Shown in pieces: positions 1 through 7,906 of a stretch of 22,990 nucleotides of DNA. The stretch lies in assembly GCA_964514055.1 (NCBI GenBank), contig CAZEPB010000026.1:1-22990 (forward strand), given 5' to 3'. A program made the position numbers and the translations under genes. Numbering within the stretch: the stretch's first letter is position 1; every line of letters starts with the position of its first letter. The DNA is from SG8-32-3 sp964514055. Lineage in GTDB: Archaea > Thermoproteota > Bathyarchaeia > Bathyarchaeales > Bathycorpusculaceae. The notes under the pieces were generated by a model. It was not told where the DNA came from. It was given only the letters and a program-made list of their open reading frames with translations, and did not search any database.

Positions 1-367
1 TGGACACTACGTCTCCAAGTTCGGATACGGTTCGTAACCTTAACACTATCTGTTCAAGGGCGAGTCTGGCGTTTATTATTAGCTTCTCCATCTTGCGGAC
101 TTCTGCAAGCTCGTTGGCGAAGACGTTGGCTCGTGCGGTGTCGTGTTTGGTGTAAGCATCAACTATTCTCGCGAAGATTGCTTTGTCTCTTTGGCTGAAC
201 CTGTCTGTGGCTTGGTCGAGTTTCTGCACTTGTAGTTCTATTCGTCTGACAGCGAAGTCGAGTCGTGGCTTCAGTGGTCCTGGCGGATTTACAGCTTCTT
301 TTATGCGGTCTGTGAAAGGTTGTTCACCCCGTTTAGTTTCCCATTTTTTTGCAAATCTTTCTGACAA
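1..367 (-). CDS. CdvB-like ESCRT-III (Snf7-family) protein, 5' part only
   Basis: This gene reads on the minus strand from a TTG at 367 and runs off the window start, leaving about 122 residues. The TTG is chosen because a perfect GGAGGT lies 6 nt upstream (374-379) and no other start fits as well. The visible protein begins LSERFAKKWETK and continues as charged amphipathic helix, including RRIELQVQKLDQATDRFSQR and then FANELAEVRKMEKLIINARL. That is the typical alpha1-alpha2 hairpin of archaeal CdvB/Snf7 proteins. Family members polymerise on membranes during cell division or vesicle formation. The C-terminal part, where CdvB carries its CdvC (Vps4)-binding motif and sometimes a winged helix, is outside the window, so the paralogue (CdvB, B1, B2) cannot be decided. 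Family assignment is by recognition of the sequence pattern. Confidence 0.85.
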   Translation of the reverse strand, partial: MSERFAKKWETKRGEQPFTDRIKEAVNPPGPLKPRLDFAVRRIELQVQKLDQATDRFSQRDKAIFARIVDAYTKHDTARANVFANELAEVRKMEKLIINARLALEQIVLRLRTVSELGDVVS

Positions 368-435
368 ATTAATACCTCCAAAACAAAAGATGCCTTTGAA
401 ATATCTTATACATTGTTAATATGGTGGAAATATGC

Positions 436-461
436 ACGTATATATGTGGAGATATACACGT
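436..461. promoter_or_regulatory. Imperfect inverted repeat in the cdvB-like gene upstream region
   Basis: Arms ACGTATATAT (436-445) and ATATACACGT (452-461) form an imperfect 10-bp inverted repeat with a 6-nt spacer. On the minus strand an A/T-rich TATA candidate lies around 480-487, so transcription would start near or inside the repeat. This position fits an operator for the cdvB-like gene. It is an inference only, since no regulator is identifiable here and the sequence is A/T-rich. Confidence 0.3.
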
Positions 462-593
462 TAGAAAAACTTGTTTTAGGCTTTAATTAGAAAATTAAAA
501 GACAAGGTAAGTACTATTCAGATATTAGACAAAAAAATGTAAGTTAGACTAAAAAGAAGCGTAATCCAATGCTTAAACAAAAAGGTGAAATGA

Positions 594-809
594 ATGGGTG
601 ACAGATTAAAAGTATTCGGAATAGTAGCGCTTTTAGGATTCATGGCAGGAGTGATAGCGCAGCTGACAGCAGACTACGCAATTCCATGGCTTATGACAGT
701 ATTGCCAGCGCTCATCAACATTAAATGGGTGGTCTCAGGACTCGCTGGTGCTTGCCTAACGCTCGTGTTGGTAACCGCATGGGCGTATGTGACAAAGAAA
801 AACAAGTAA
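594..809 (+). CDS. Small two-helix membrane protein of unknown function
   Basis: The product is 71 residues. The ATG at 594 is preceded by GGTGA at 584-588, a good ribosome binding site at 5 nt. Two hydrophobic segments are visible, about residues 7-30 and 38-65, separated by a short turn containing IPWLM. The C-terminus is basic (KKNK), suggesting a cytoplasmic tail by the positive-inside rule. I do not recognise a family. It is divergent from the cdvB-like gene and shares its A/T-rich upstream region (about 420-580), so the two could be co-regulated, but nothing in the sequence proves this. A real gene is supported by the RBS and the clean membrane pattern. The opposite-strand frame across 674-988 lacks an RBS. 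Confidence 0.6.
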   Translation: MGDRLKVFGIVALLGFMAGVIAQLTADYAIPWLMTVLPALINIKWVVSGLAGACLTLVLVTAWAYVTKKNK

Positions 810-1111
810 CAAATCTCCAGCCTCTTTCTTTTGTCCACAAATGCACCTGTAGGCGCTGAATAGTAGTCAATTTCACATTTGTTATTAGGGCGACAAAGAG
901 AAAAGATTGCAACAGAATTTCCCGTGTTTCTTCTAACTTGCCAAAGTTTTTGAGTGGACTCAGAAGCGGAAAAAGTTTTCATCCGCAAATGCGTCTTCGT
1001 ACCTCGATTTCCTCATCGTCCAAAGTCTAGGGAAATCTACCCACTTATTTACGTTTTCGGAATAGCTAGAAAACTTGGATTTCGATAAATGCTCAAACTT
1101 GCCTTTAGTAA
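810..1111. other. Intergenic stretch without a supported gene
   Basis: About 300 bases between the small membrane protein and the KaiC-like gene. A minus-strand open frame (674-988) runs into it but has no ribosome binding site and overlaps the neighbouring gene. I see no tRNA, strong hairpin or repeat. A pyrimidine-rich run just after 825 (CCTCTTTCTTTTG) could help end transcription of the upstream gene. Confidence 0.4.
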
Positions 1112-1112
1112 G

Positions 1113-1125
1113 CTTTAATTTAAAG
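1113..1125 (+). promoter_or_regulatory. Palindromic TATA box for the KaiC-like gene
   Basis: CTTTAATTTAAAG is a perfect 6-1-6 palindrome and a good archaeal TATA candidate. Its centre lies about 26 nt before the GTG at 1145, the usual archaeal TATA-to-start distance. This implies a leaderless transcript starting at or next to that GTG. There is no ribosome binding site in front of the GTG, which is consistent. Confidence 0.5.
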
Positions 1126-1144
1126 TTTGCAGCACGATATTGGT

Positions 1145-2143
1145 GTGCAAAAAAATCAAATTCTCATTCTAACAGCTTCGTTGAGCTGTATTCTCATACT
1201 CATTGCGGTTGGCGTATATTTTGCAAGTTTGCCAAATTCTCAAAGCACAATGGGGGGAATGATGGATGGTGATTCAGTAACAAATTCTTGGGTAATTTCA
1301 GTGATTTTAATCGGGGCTGCTGTCGTCGTTGCCGTAGGATTGGTTCTCTATTTTGTTTTTTCAAAGAAAACGATGCCACCTGAAAGAAGCAAAACCTTCA
1401 ATGACCAAACCGTTACACTTCCCAAAAAGGCAAAAAGAGACACGGACGTACTGAGCCAGATTGAAACGTATAATATCAAAGGGCGGGTTGCTACTGGATA
1501 TGCAAATCTTGATAAGCTATTATACGGTGGGATACCGCCAAATTTTACAGTGGTGTTAACTTCACCTCCTAGCGTTGAGGAAAACTCCTTAATCAGAAGC
1601 TTCATAGAAACTGGAGTGAAAAACGATGAGGTTACATTTTATGTCACTATTGACCCTAGCTTCGCAAGAGACTTGGCAGAAAAATTTGCTTCAAACTTCT
1701 ATTTGTTCATATGTAATCCGCAAGCGGATGCTTTCCTAAAAAAAGGCTCTAACGTGTTTATTTTGAAAGGGGTAGAAAACCTTACTGACATTAACATTGC
1801 GTTGACTCAGGCATTTCGTAAACTAGATGTGGCTAAAAAAGGTCCCAGAAGAATTTGCTTAAACATACTTTCTGATGCGCTGTTACGGCATGGTTCGGTC
1901 GTTACCCGAAAGTGGCTGTCTGAGCTTATTGCCGCATTGAATTCGGAGGGATTCACAATTTTGGCGGTGATAAACTCGCAGATGCATGCTTCAGAAGATA
2001 TTAATGCTATTCTAGGACTCTTCGAAGGCGAGATAAACATCTTCGAAAGAGAAACAGAGGAAGAATTGAAAAGATACCTCAAAATCAAGCGTATGGGCAA
2101 TCAGAAATATTTGAGAAACGAAATACGCTTAACAGAAGAATAA
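1145..2143 (+). CDS. Membrane-anchored KaiC/RecA-like protein with degenerate Walker A
   Basis: With the GTG at 1145 the protein has 332 residues. A TTG at 1127 is in frame, but it abuts the TATA box and would not be transcribed, so I prefer the GTG. Two transmembrane helices lie at about residues 5-28 and 49-73, followed by a basic linker. A KaiC/RadA-like P-loop core then spans about 107-330. It opens with GYANLDKLLYGGIPPNFTVVL, the typical KaiC lead-in (usually TGxxxLDxLLGGGIPxGxxxLI). Where GxxGxGKT/S should follow there is TSPPSVEENSL, with no glycine loop and no lysine. A Walker B-like strand (ICLNILSDALL) remains. The fold is therefore assigned with fair confidence, but ATP hydrolysis is doubtful. 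A scaffolding or sensory role at the membrane is inference. The following gene is about 270 bp downstream with its own promoter signals. Confidence 0.7.
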   Translation: MQKNQILILTASLSCILILIAVGVYFASLPNSQSTMGGMMDGDSVTNSWVISVILIGAAVVVAVGLVLYFVFSKKTMPPERSKTFNDQTVTLPKKAKRDTDVLSQIETYNIKGRVATGYANLDKLLYGGIPPNFTVVLTSPPSVEENSLIRSFIETGVKNDEVTFYVTIDPSFARDLAEKFASNFYLFICNPQADAFLKKGSNVFILKGVENLTDINIALTQAFRKLDVAKKGPRRICLNILSDALLRHGSVVTRKWLSELIAALNSEGFTILAVINSQMHASEDINAILGLFEGEINIFERETEEELKRYLKIKRMGNQKYLRNEIRLTEE

Positions 2144-2180
2144 ACTAAGGTAAAGTCCCGTTTGGTCTGTTGTGTGATTT

Positions 2181-2206
2181 TTGTCTATAGCCCCCCTTTA
2201 TATAGA
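2181..2206 (+). promoter_or_regulatory. TATA-type promoter element upstream of apgM, copy A of a 15-nt shared motif
   Basis: TTGTCTATAGCCCCC followed by CTTTATATAGA gives a C-rich block directly in front of a strong TATA box (2197-2206). The first 15 nt recur exactly at 9174-9188, again touching a TATA sequence. A start near 2230 would give apgM a leader of about 180 nt. A second TATA candidate (GTATAAAAAA) lies near 2240-2249. Confidence 0.45.
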
Positions 2207-2363
2207 TTAAACTACAAGTTCAAGAAGCCCAGAACTGGCGCGTATAAAAAAATGTTGTTTCCATCTCGAGGATTGAAAAACACTTAGAAAAAGTAGATAA
2301 GCGGGTGGCAAATACCTTTTGAAACAAAAAGAAGCTAGCATTTAGCTCCAGAAGTGCCATAGC

Positions 2364-2385
2364 CACCTAAGAATCCACTTAGGTG
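2364..2385 (+). promoter_or_regulatory. Perfect 8-bp stem-loop in the apgM leader
   Basis: CACCTAAG (2364-2371), loop AATCCA, CTTAGGTG (2378-2385) form a perfect stem. It sits 25 nt before the apgM ATG and just upstream of the GGAAGGT ribosome binding site, with no T-run after it. It could be a leader structure affecting translation or mRNA stability. It matches no riboswitch I recognise. Confidence 0.4.
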
Positions 2386-2410
2386 TCCACGAGAAAAGGA
2401 AGGTAAGCAA

Positions 2411-3631
2411 ATGAAGTATTTACTCGTTGTCGGGGACGGAATGGCAGATTACCCCATTCCAGAACTGAATAACAGAACACCTCTCCAAGCAGCCCATAAG
2501 CCAAACATGGATACGATAGCAGCCAAAGGCAGAAACGGTCTTCTCAGAACAGTACCTGACGCCTTGAAACCGGGCTCAGACGTGGCAATCCTTTCAGTGC
2601 TGGGTTTTGACCCTAAACAGTATTACACGGGCAGAGGAGCCTTTGAGGCAGCTGCCAGAGGCATCCAGTTAAAAGAAAACGATGTCGCATTCAGATGCAA
2701 CTTGATAACAGAAAAAGATGGAATCTTGGCTGATTATTCTGCGGGGCACATAACAAGCAAAGAAGCCTCACAGCTGATAGAAGCCGTAAAAAAAGCTTGT
2801 GAAAAACCAGGTGAAATCGAATTTTATTCAGGCTTAGACTACCGACACTTCCTCATCTTAAGAAATTCTCCTCTCTCGCTTCAAGTTGAGTGCACTCCAC
2901 CCCACGACGCTGTTGGAGCTGAAATCTCGACGGTTTTGCCAAAAACCAAGTCTCCAGAAGCAGAAAAAACAGCCAACCTGCTGAAAGAAGCAATACTCAA
3001 ATCCAAGGAAATTTTAGAATCCCACCCAGTCAACATCGCCCGAGAGAAAGCTGGCAAAAAACCTGGAAACATGATTTGGCCTTGGAGTGGCGGCAAAAAA
3101 CCGTCCATGCCTTCGTTCAAGAAAAAATACGGGTTGAAAGCAGCAGTCATATCCGCTGTGGACTTAGTGAAAGGAATTGGAATTTACACTGGCATGAAGG
3201 TTGTTAATGTTCCTGGGGCTACAGGCAGAGAGGACACAAATTATGAGGGCAAAGCAGACTACGCACTAAAAGCTCTCGAAGACAACGACTTGGTTTTCGT
3301 CCACGTTGAGGCACCAGATGAAGCAGCTCACGCCAAGGATTACAGGCTGAAAGTCAAAACGATAGAAGACTTCGATAAGAGGTTGCTTGGCAGGATTCTT
3401 AACGGCTTAAAAGAACCGTGTGCCATCGCCGTCTTGCCAGACCATCCGACACCGATTAGAATTGGAACACATACAAAAGACCCAGTGCCTTTCGCTATTC
3501 AATCGCCTCTTCTAGAGCCTGATGACGTTCAGAAATTTGACGAATTCTCCGCTAAGAAAGGCGCGTTTGGACTGGTGGAACAGGAAAGCGTTGTGTCGCT
3601 TCTGCTTTCATCCACCGCAAACAGCAGATAA
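2411..3631 (+). CDS. apgM: Cofactor-independent phosphoglycerate mutase, archaeal type
   Basis: 406 residues, the usual length for archaeal ApgM (EC 5.4.2.12), which interconverts 3- and 2-phosphoglycerate in glycolysis and gluconeogenesis. The start ATG has a strong GGAAGGT 6 nt upstream. The alkaline-phosphatase-superfamily metal site is visible: D9 in VVGDGMAD, the phospho-acceptor serine near residue 56 in KPGSDVAILSVLG, an acidic/His cluster in HVEAPDEAAHAKD, and DH plus H in LPDHPTPIRIGTHTKD near the C-terminus. The middle domain includes GRGAFEAAARGI. The Lhr-type helicase gene starts 36 bp downstream; an A/T-rich TATA-like stretch straddles the apgM stop codon, so the two need not be co-transcribed. 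Assignment is by strong family resemblance. Confidence 0.95.
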   Translation: MKYLLVVGDGMADYPIPELNNRTPLQAAHKPNMDTIAAKGRNGLLRTVPDALKPGSDVAILSVLGFDPKQYYTGRGAFEAAARGIQLKENDVAFRCNLITEKDGILADYSAGHITSKEASQLIEAVKKACEKPGEIEFYSGLDYRHFLILRNSPLSLQVECTPPHDAVGAEISTVLPKTKSPEAEKTANLLKEAILKSKEILESHPVNIAREKAGKKPGNMIWPWSGGKKPSMPSFKKKYGLKAAVISAVDLVKGIGIYTGMKVVNVPGATGREDTNYEGKADYALKALEDNDLVFVHVEAPDEAAHAKDYRLKVKTIEDFDKRLLGRILNGLKEPCAIAVLPDHPTPIRIGTHTKDPVPFAIQSPLLEPDDVQKFDEFSAKKGAFGLVEQESVVSLLLSSTANSR

Positions 3632-3667
3632 AAGGATAAAGCTTGCTTCGTGTGTAGTCTTGTTGCT

Positions 3668-6559
3668 ATGCAGAATGTAAAGCCTGACTCAGTTTTCGAG
3701 CTACTTGCCAAACCCGTTCGCAAGGCTTTAGCTGAGCTTGGGTTTTCAGAGCCAACACTACCGCAGGTTATGGCTTTTCCACCAGTGCTTGCAGGCAAAA
3801 ACGTACTTTTGATAGCGCCCACAGGCAGCGGAAAAACCGAGGCGGTGCTGCTTCCAGTGTTCTCCCAGCTTATTCAGCAAGAAAAGAAGGAGAGGACAGG
3901 CATAGCGGTGGTGTACATAACGCCTTTGAGAGCGTTGAACCGCGACATGCTGAAGCGGTTAACGTTCTGGTCTGAACGGTTAGGCGTTTCGGTTGAGGTT
4001 AGGCACGGCGACACAGAGGTGAAAATTCGCAGAAAACAAGCGCGTTCTCCGCCGCAGATGCTGGTGACAACGCCAGAAACGCTCCAAGCTATTCTTCCAG
4101 GCTCACTAATGAGGAAACACCTGAGCCATGTGCAACACGTTATCGTCGACGAAGTGCACGAGTTGGCAGAAAGCAAGCGTGGCGTGCAGCTAACCTTGGC
4201 GTTGGAGCGGCTTCGCGAAGTTACGGGCAGGGACTTTCAGAGAATAGGCTTGTCAGCCACAGTGGGCAACCCAACCGCCGTGGCAAAGTTTATCGCTGGA
4301 ACAAGCAGACCCATCGACGTAATATGTGCGACGCTCGCCAAGGATTTCCTTTATCACGTGGAAAGTCCAACGGCAACCGAAGCGGATTATGAGCTAGCGG
4401 GAAAACTGGAAACCGCGCCAGAAGCCGCTGCTAGAATAAGGCGGCTAGCCGAACTGGTTGACAACCACAAGTCGACACTAATCTTCGTTAACAGCAGAAC
4501 AATAGCGGAAATGCTTGGGCACAAATTCAGCCAGCTTGGCAGAGCAGATGTTGCAGTGCATCACGGTTCGCTTTCCAAGGAAGAACGTGTCAGAATTGAA
4601 GACGAGTTTAAGGCTGGAGCGTTGAAAGCGATAATCTGCACGAGCACGCTGGAACTTGGCATTGACATAGGCAACGTGGACCTAACTGTGCAGTACATGT
4701 CGCCGAGGCAGGTGAACACGTTAATCCAACGCGTTGGTAGAAGCGGTCACCGCTTGGACATGCTCTCTGAAGGCGTGGTAATCACCGTCTTTCCAGATGA
4801 CACGCTTGAAGCCATGGCATCCGTGAAAAACGCCCGCGACAGCAGAATAGAACCTGTGCTTTTCCATGAAAATGCCTTGGACGTGCTTGCTCATCAGATC
4901 GTTGGAATTTTAATGGATAGAGAAGACGCTACTGTAACCGAGGTTGCAGCGGTAGTGCGCAGAGCGTATCCTTACCGTAAACTCGGTAAAAGCCAGCTTT
5001 TGGATGTGATACGCTTTTTAGACAGCCTCAACCAATTAAGATTCTACGAAGAAGGCAACGTTTTGAGAAGAACACGAAAATCCAGAGAATACTACTACAA
5101 GAACTTGTCGATGATTCCAGACGAAAGACGCTACCCAGTGATAAACGTGCTCTCCGACAGGAAAATCGGCACTTTAGGCGACGAGTTCATGGCGCTGGAT
5201 GCTCGTGTGGGCTTAAACTTCATAATGCGAGGAAAAGTCTGGCGCATCGTCCAAATCGAAGAGGAAACAGGCAGAGTACATGTTGTTCCCTCCGAAGACC
5301 CGTTCGCCGCGGTTCCAGGCTGGGACGGAGAAATCTTACCCGTGCCGTTCGACTTGGCGCAGCAAACCGGAAAAACGCGGGAAAAAATAGGAGAAATGCT
5401 CAAAAAAACAAGCGATGTTGAGGTAGTTGCGAAGAAACTTGCGAAGAAAATGGCTACGGACAAAGCCAGCATGCTGGACACCGTGAAGGAAATCGATGAC
5501 CACCTGAAGGAAGGGGCACCATTGCCCACGCAGAACCATGTCCTCATCGAAGCCTTCGATAAGTATCTCATAGTTCACGCGTGCTTTGGAGAAATAGTTA
5601 ACCGTACTCTGGGAGGAGTTTTCGACTCGATACTCGCGGAAGAAGAGGTTATCAGTGGCTGGTGGACCGATGGCTACCGCATACTCATAGAAGCTCCACG
5701 AAAGCTGATGCCACGGGAAGTTGAAAAACTGCCTGCTAAACTTTTCCACTTGACTGATGACGCCGTGGACGAGGCGTTCAAGAAGTACGTTAACGCCAAG
5801 TTTCCTTTTGCTGCCAAAATGAAGTTTGTGGCTGAAAGATTCGGGGTGCTACCTCGCGGAAAAACCATGAGCTATGAAAGGCAAAGCCAGCTTAAAGCAC
5901 AGTTAGAAGGAACACCGATTTACGACGAAACCCTCCGGGAAGCGATGATGGAAAAAGTGGACTTGAAAAAAGTCAAACAGATAATGCGCGCAGTTCAAAA
6001 GGGGAAAATTAAGGTTAGCGCGCTTTACCGTTCTGAGAAACCAACGCCCATGGCGTATCACATACTTACGAAGTACGCGGACATCTCTGAGCTGATGGCT
6101 CCAGAACGAGTTCTGTTGAGCAACATTGACAAGATGAAGATGGCGATTGAAGCCAGAACCGCGACGCTTTTGTGCATGAAGTGCGGAGAATGGACCAGTC
6201 AAGCTAGAATCAAGAATTTGCCAGAGGAGCCAGAATGCGGAAAATGTTGTTCCCGGCTCTTAGCGTTGTTGTATCGAAACCAAGACGTGGACCATCTGAA
6301 AGATGTCTTGCGGAGAAGACGTGAACGCCAAGAGCTATCAGAAGAAGAGCTTAAAGAACTATCGCAGGCAAGGCGCAAAGCCGACTTGATTCTGAGCTAC
6401 GGCAAAAACGCCATAAGAGCGTTGGAGGTAAAAGGTGTGGGTCCAGAAACGGCTTCAAGAGTTCTAGGTAAGATGCATCCAAACGAAGACGAATTTTACT
6501 TGGACCTGCTTAAGGCGAAGATTCAGTTTTTGCGCACAAGAGAATTCTGGAAAGACTGA
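3668..6559 (+). CDS. Lhr-type superfamily 2 helicase with Cys4 and helix-hairpin-helix tail
   Basis: 963 residues from the ATG at 3668. An in-frame GTG at 3650 lies inside a likely promoter (GATAAAAGGATAAAG, 3627-3641), so the ATG, possibly leaderless, is preferred. SF2 helicase motifs are clear: APTGSGKT (about 50-57), TPLRAL, TPETL, DEVH (about 161-164), SAT (about 196-198), STLELGIDIG and QRVGRSGHR (motif VI, about 360). The winged-helix and Lhr-core regions follow. Near the C-terminus CMKC and CGKC (about 836-839 and 857-860) form a probable zinc site, then KGVGPETASRVLG (about 920-935) looks like a helix-hairpin-helix nucleic-acid-binding motif. Lhr proteins are 3'-5' nucleic-acid helicases linked to DNA repair and, for some archaeal members, RNA interactions. 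Which archaeal subgroup this belongs to I cannot decide. Confidence 0.9.
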   Translation: MQNVKPDSVFELLAKPVRKALAELGFSEPTLPQVMAFPPVLAGKNVLLIAPTGSGKTEAVLLPVFSQLIQQEKKERTGIAVVYITPLRALNRDMLKRLTFWSERLGVSVEVRHGDTEVKIRRKQARSPPQMLVTTPETLQAILPGSLMRKHLSHVQHVIVDEVHELAESKRGVQLTLALERLREVTGRDFQRIGLSATVGNPTAVAKFIAGTSRPIDVICATLAKDFLYHVESPTATEADYELAGKLETAPEAAARIRRLAELVDNHKSTLIFVNSRTIAEMLGHKFSQLGRADVAVHHGSLSKEERVRIEDEFKAGALKAIICTSTLELGIDIGNVDLTVQYMSPRQVNTLIQRVGRSGHRLDMLSEGVVITVFPDDTLEAMASVKNARDSRIEPVLFHENALDVLAHQIVGILMDREDATVTEVAAVVRRAYPYRKLGKSQLLDVIRFLDSLNQLRFYEEGNVLRRTRKSREYYYKNLSMIPDERRYPVINVLSDRKIGTLGDEFMALDARVGLNFIMRGKVWRIVQIEEETGRVHVVPSEDPFAAVPGWDGEILPVPFDLAQQTGKTREKIGEMLKKTSDVEVVAKKLAKKMATDKASMLDTVKEIDDHLKEGAPLPTQNHVLIEAFDKYLIVHACFGEIVNRTLGGVFDSILAEEEVISGWWTDGYRILIEAPRKLMPREVEKLPAKLFHLTDDAVDEAFKKYVNAKFPFAAKMKFVAERFGVLPRGKTMSYERQSQLKAQLEGTPIYDETLREAMMEKVDLKKVKQIMRAVQKGKIKVSALYRSEKPTPMAYHILTKYADISELMAPERVLLSNIDKMKMAIEARTATLLCMKCGEWTSQARIKNLPEEPECGKCCSRLLALLYRNQDVDHLKDVLRRRRERQELSEEELKELSQARRKADLILSYGKNAIRALEVKGVGPETASRVLGKMHPNEDEFYLDLLKAKIQFLRTREFWKD

Positions 6560-6567
6560 GCGACTTG

Positions 6568-6605
6568 GCGTTAACGCTTAACTTTATAGTGTTTGACTGG
6601 TTAAC
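6568..6605 (+). promoter_or_regulatory. Promoter of the permease with flanking GTTAAC palindromes
   Basis: TATA candidate CTTTATAG (6582-6589) lies about 40 bp before the permease ATG. It is flanked by a perfect palindrome GCGTTAACGC (6568-6577) on the upstream, BRE side and a second GTTAAC at 6600-6605, exactly 30 bp from the first GTTAAC. Paired palindromes around a TATA box resemble archaeal Lrp- or MarR-type operators. The regulator is unknown. Confidence 0.4.
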
Positions 6606-6626
6606 ATGGTTTTGAATGTGAGGTAA

Positions 6627-7892
6627 ATGACGCGAAAGAAACCGCAAAACGAGTTGAGCCGTTCGTTGAGCCTGCTGGATGCTACAGCGATAAGCGTAGG
6701 CGCCATAATCGGCGGCGGCATTTTCGTCGTAACAGGCATCGTAGCAGGCTTGGCCGGTTCAGCCTTGGTGGTTTCCATGGTTCTCGCGGCTGCAATCGCG
6801 TTTTTCACGGCACTGAGTTTTGCGGAACTTGCAGCGTGGCAGCCTGTAGAAGGAAGCGTTTACGAGTATACTCGTCAGGTCATTTCGCCTTTTTCAGGCT
6901 TCTTGGCAGGCTGGATGTGGATTGTCGCTAACACCTTCACGGGAGCCGCTGTTTCTCTCGGATTCGCCTACTACTTAACTGCGTCGTTTCCAGGTTTGCC
7001 AGCTAACGTGGTGGCTGCGATTTTATGTTTAGCGTTTACGGCACTGAATTTCTTTGGTGCACGTAAATCTGCTCGGTTAAACACCGTTCTTGTGGTTGCG
7101 AAGCTGCTTATTTTAGGGTTTTTTGTGGTTTTTGGGGCTTTAAGCACCAGCACCGCGAATTTCGCGCCGTTTGAACCATTTAAGGAAGGAGTATTCTATG
7201 GTGCATATTTCATTTTCTTTGCTTACACTGGATTCGGGAGAGCAGCGGTTGTGGCAGAAGAGGTTAAAGACGCAAAACACAACGTGCCCAAGGCTCTGCT
7301 TTTGTCGCTGGCTATTTCCACCATAGTCTATGTTCTGGTGGGCATAGTTGCTGTGGGGCTGGTGGGGTCAGCCGAACTTGCGGCTTCAAACTCGCCTTTG
7401 GCACAAGCCATAAGCGCCGCTGGAAGTCCGCTTGCAGTGCAAGTTGTGGCTTTTGGAGGTTTATTAGCCACGGCGAGCGTGCTGCTGACGGCGATTCTAG
7501 GTGTTTCACGTATGGCGTATTCCATGGCAAGAAGAAAAGACATGCCACAGGTTTTGGCGAAGCTTCACGGGAAGTTTTGCACGCCTTACTATTCGATTTG
7601 GGCGGTAGGAATTTTGATGGCGGTGCTGGTTTTGTTTTTTGACTTGACAGGAGTTGTGGCTGTCAGCACTTTTGGCGCTCTTTTCTATTATGCCTTCACG
7701 AACGCGGCTGCTCTCAAGTTAAAACCCGAAAAAAGGCGATACCACAGGCTAGTTCCCGCCGTGGGATTAGGCACGTGCATGGTGCTGTTAGCTTTTATTC
7801 TCTTCGCTGCAACACAAGCATGGATAATCGGCGTTATATGCCTAATCGCAGGCGCAGCGTACTACGGCGTCAAAAAACACGCTTCAAAATGA
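6627..7892 (+). CDS. APC-superfamily amino-acid permease
   Basis: 421 residues, typical for the APC family (TC 2.A.3), with about 12 hydrophobic helices and short loops. The first helix carries the family signature DATAISVGAIIGGGIFVVTG, whose unwound GxxxG segment binds the substrate backbone in structurally known members. Other matches are the charged loop AEEVKDAKHNVPKALLLS and SRMAYSMARRKDMPQVLAKL, both typical of amino-acid transporters. The start ATG has GTGAGGT directly upstream. The protein would import amino acids at the cytoplasmic membrane, coupled to proton or another solute. The substrate cannot be read from sequence. The gene lies 67 bp after the helicase stop with its own TATA box and palindromic sites. 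Confidence 0.9.
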   Translation: MTRKKPQNELSRSLSLLDATAISVGAIIGGGIFVVTGIVAGLAGSALVVSMVLAAAIAFFTALSFAELAAWQPVEGSVYEYTRQVISPFSGFLAGWMWIVANTFTGAAVSLGFAYYLTASFPGLPANVVAAILCLAFTALNFFGARKSARLNTVLVVAKLLILGFFVVFGALSTSTANFAPFEPFKEGVFYGAYFIFFAYTGFGRAAVVAEEVKDAKHNVPKALLLSLAISTIVYVLVGIVAVGLVGSAELAASNSPLAQAISAAGSPLAVQVVAFGGLLATASVLLTAILGVSRMAYSMARRKDMPQVLAKLHGKFCTPYYSIWAVGILMAVLVLFFDLTGVVAVSTFGALFYYAFTNAAALKLKPEKRRYHRLVPAVGLGTCMVLLAFILFAATQAWIIGVICLIAGAAYYGVKKHASK

Positions 7893-7906
7893 AGCTGCTT
7901 AGAAGT

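Noticed and set aside
183..419. 78-residue plus-strand frame
   Set aside because: It is antisense to the cdvB-like gene, which has a perfect GGAGGT and a family match.
674..988. 104-residue minus-strand frame
   Set aside because: No ribosome binding site, overlaps the small membrane protein gene, and shows no domain. Its upstream half reads vaguely protein-like, so it is only weakly excluded.
2250..2281. CRISPR-repeat-like string GTTTCCATCTCGAGGATTGAAAA
   Set aside because: The ATTGAAA ending resembles archaeal CRISPR repeats, but only one copy exists and there is no spacer periodicity.
5131..5749. Two long minus-strand frames (146 and 137 residues) within the helicase gene
   Set aside because: Both are antisense to conserved helicase sequence and lack starts with ribosome binding sites.
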